Source: Bathynomus jamesi
Taxonomy: Eukaryota > Arthropoda > Malacostraca > Isopoda > Cirolanidae
DNA: 64,000 nt
Reading direction: 5' to 3'
Assembly (NCBI GenBank): GCA_023014485.1
Contig: JAJOZX010009054.1
Location: 62,001-126,000 of the forward strand
Below the pieces are notes generated by a model. It was not told the origin of the DNA and did no database searches. It was given only the letters and a program-made list of their open reading frames with translations. Shown here piece after piece: positions 63,807 through 64,000 of this stretch. The position numbers and the translations under genes are program-made. Within the stretch, counting starts at the first letter, position 1. Each line of letters starts with the position of its first letter.

Positions 63807-64000
63807 ACATTTCATGTAAAGTATTATTATTAATGAATAAACACATATAAACTCAAAATATAAATACCTGGTAACACAGAAAATTGAATGAAACTTGTTC
63901 ATCGAATTTTCTGTGGCTGAAACTCTGAGAAAGTTATTATTTTATCATAATGAAAACATTAATATTAATTTAATTCTTATGCATTGCCTGCATAATAGTA
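63807..64000. other. Unassigned AT-rich sequence at the window end
   Basis: I see no coding frame or repeat end here; a short TTA run is at about 63822-63833. Confidence 0.4.

Overview
This window is repeat-derived eukaryotic DNA. I find no single-copy host gene, rRNA, canonical tRNA gene or CRISPR array. The non-LTR retrotransposon resembles a type I know best from decapod crustaceans, and the uncharacterised transposase-like proteins are kinds familiar from arthropod genomes. Together with the abundant (TA)n, (CA)n and (TTA)n microsatellites this points to a crustacean, probably a decapod. That is inference; no database was searched.

Layout. Positions 1-6826 hold a nearly complete BEL/Pao LTR retrotransposon (BEL-1), cut by the window start, inserted into a fragment of an unnamed transposase-like gene (6827-7218). 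A BEL LTR on the minus strand (7678-8488) carries a hAT MITE. A hAT relic (8489-12679) is split by a 2.56 kb DNA transposon of an unfamiliar kind (9814-12375, 6-bp target duplication).

From 12680 to 61014 the window is one very large inverted duplication. Left arm 12680-40197 and right arm 42180-61014 hold the same ancestral sequence of about 14.0 kb in opposite orientation. In left-arm order this is: the end of an AGGGTG-type transposon, a tRNA-derived SINE, a hAT MITE, a Jockey-like non-LTR element split by a Ty3/Gypsy element, a hAT end, and a BEL element (BEL-2 left, BEL-3 right) carrying a nested MITE and a nested solo LTR. After duplication the arms gained different insertions. The left arm gained a foldback element (18111-18821) and about 12.8 kb of nested DNA inside a (TA)n tract of the BEL LTR (21.5-34.35 kb). 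The right arm gained a 714-bp hAT MITE (54680-55393) and a 4.07 kb hAT element with an 888-codon ORF (50172-54244). Each arm preserves the empty site for the other's insertions. The axis (40195-41290) is built from foldback elements.

The most novel content is the group of DNA transposons whose ends begin AGGGTG (27996-30917, 30965-34324, and 60185 to at least 63806 with its partial twin at 12680-13514). Their shared protein has a hAT-like D-D-E arrangement (HWDGK, FDTT.SNTG, AERGVKL). The copy at 30965-34324 looks intact: two canonical introns join three exons into a 794-residue frame, between matching terminal repeats. To the right, 60185-63806 is a decayed relative, and the last 200 bases show nothing identifiable.
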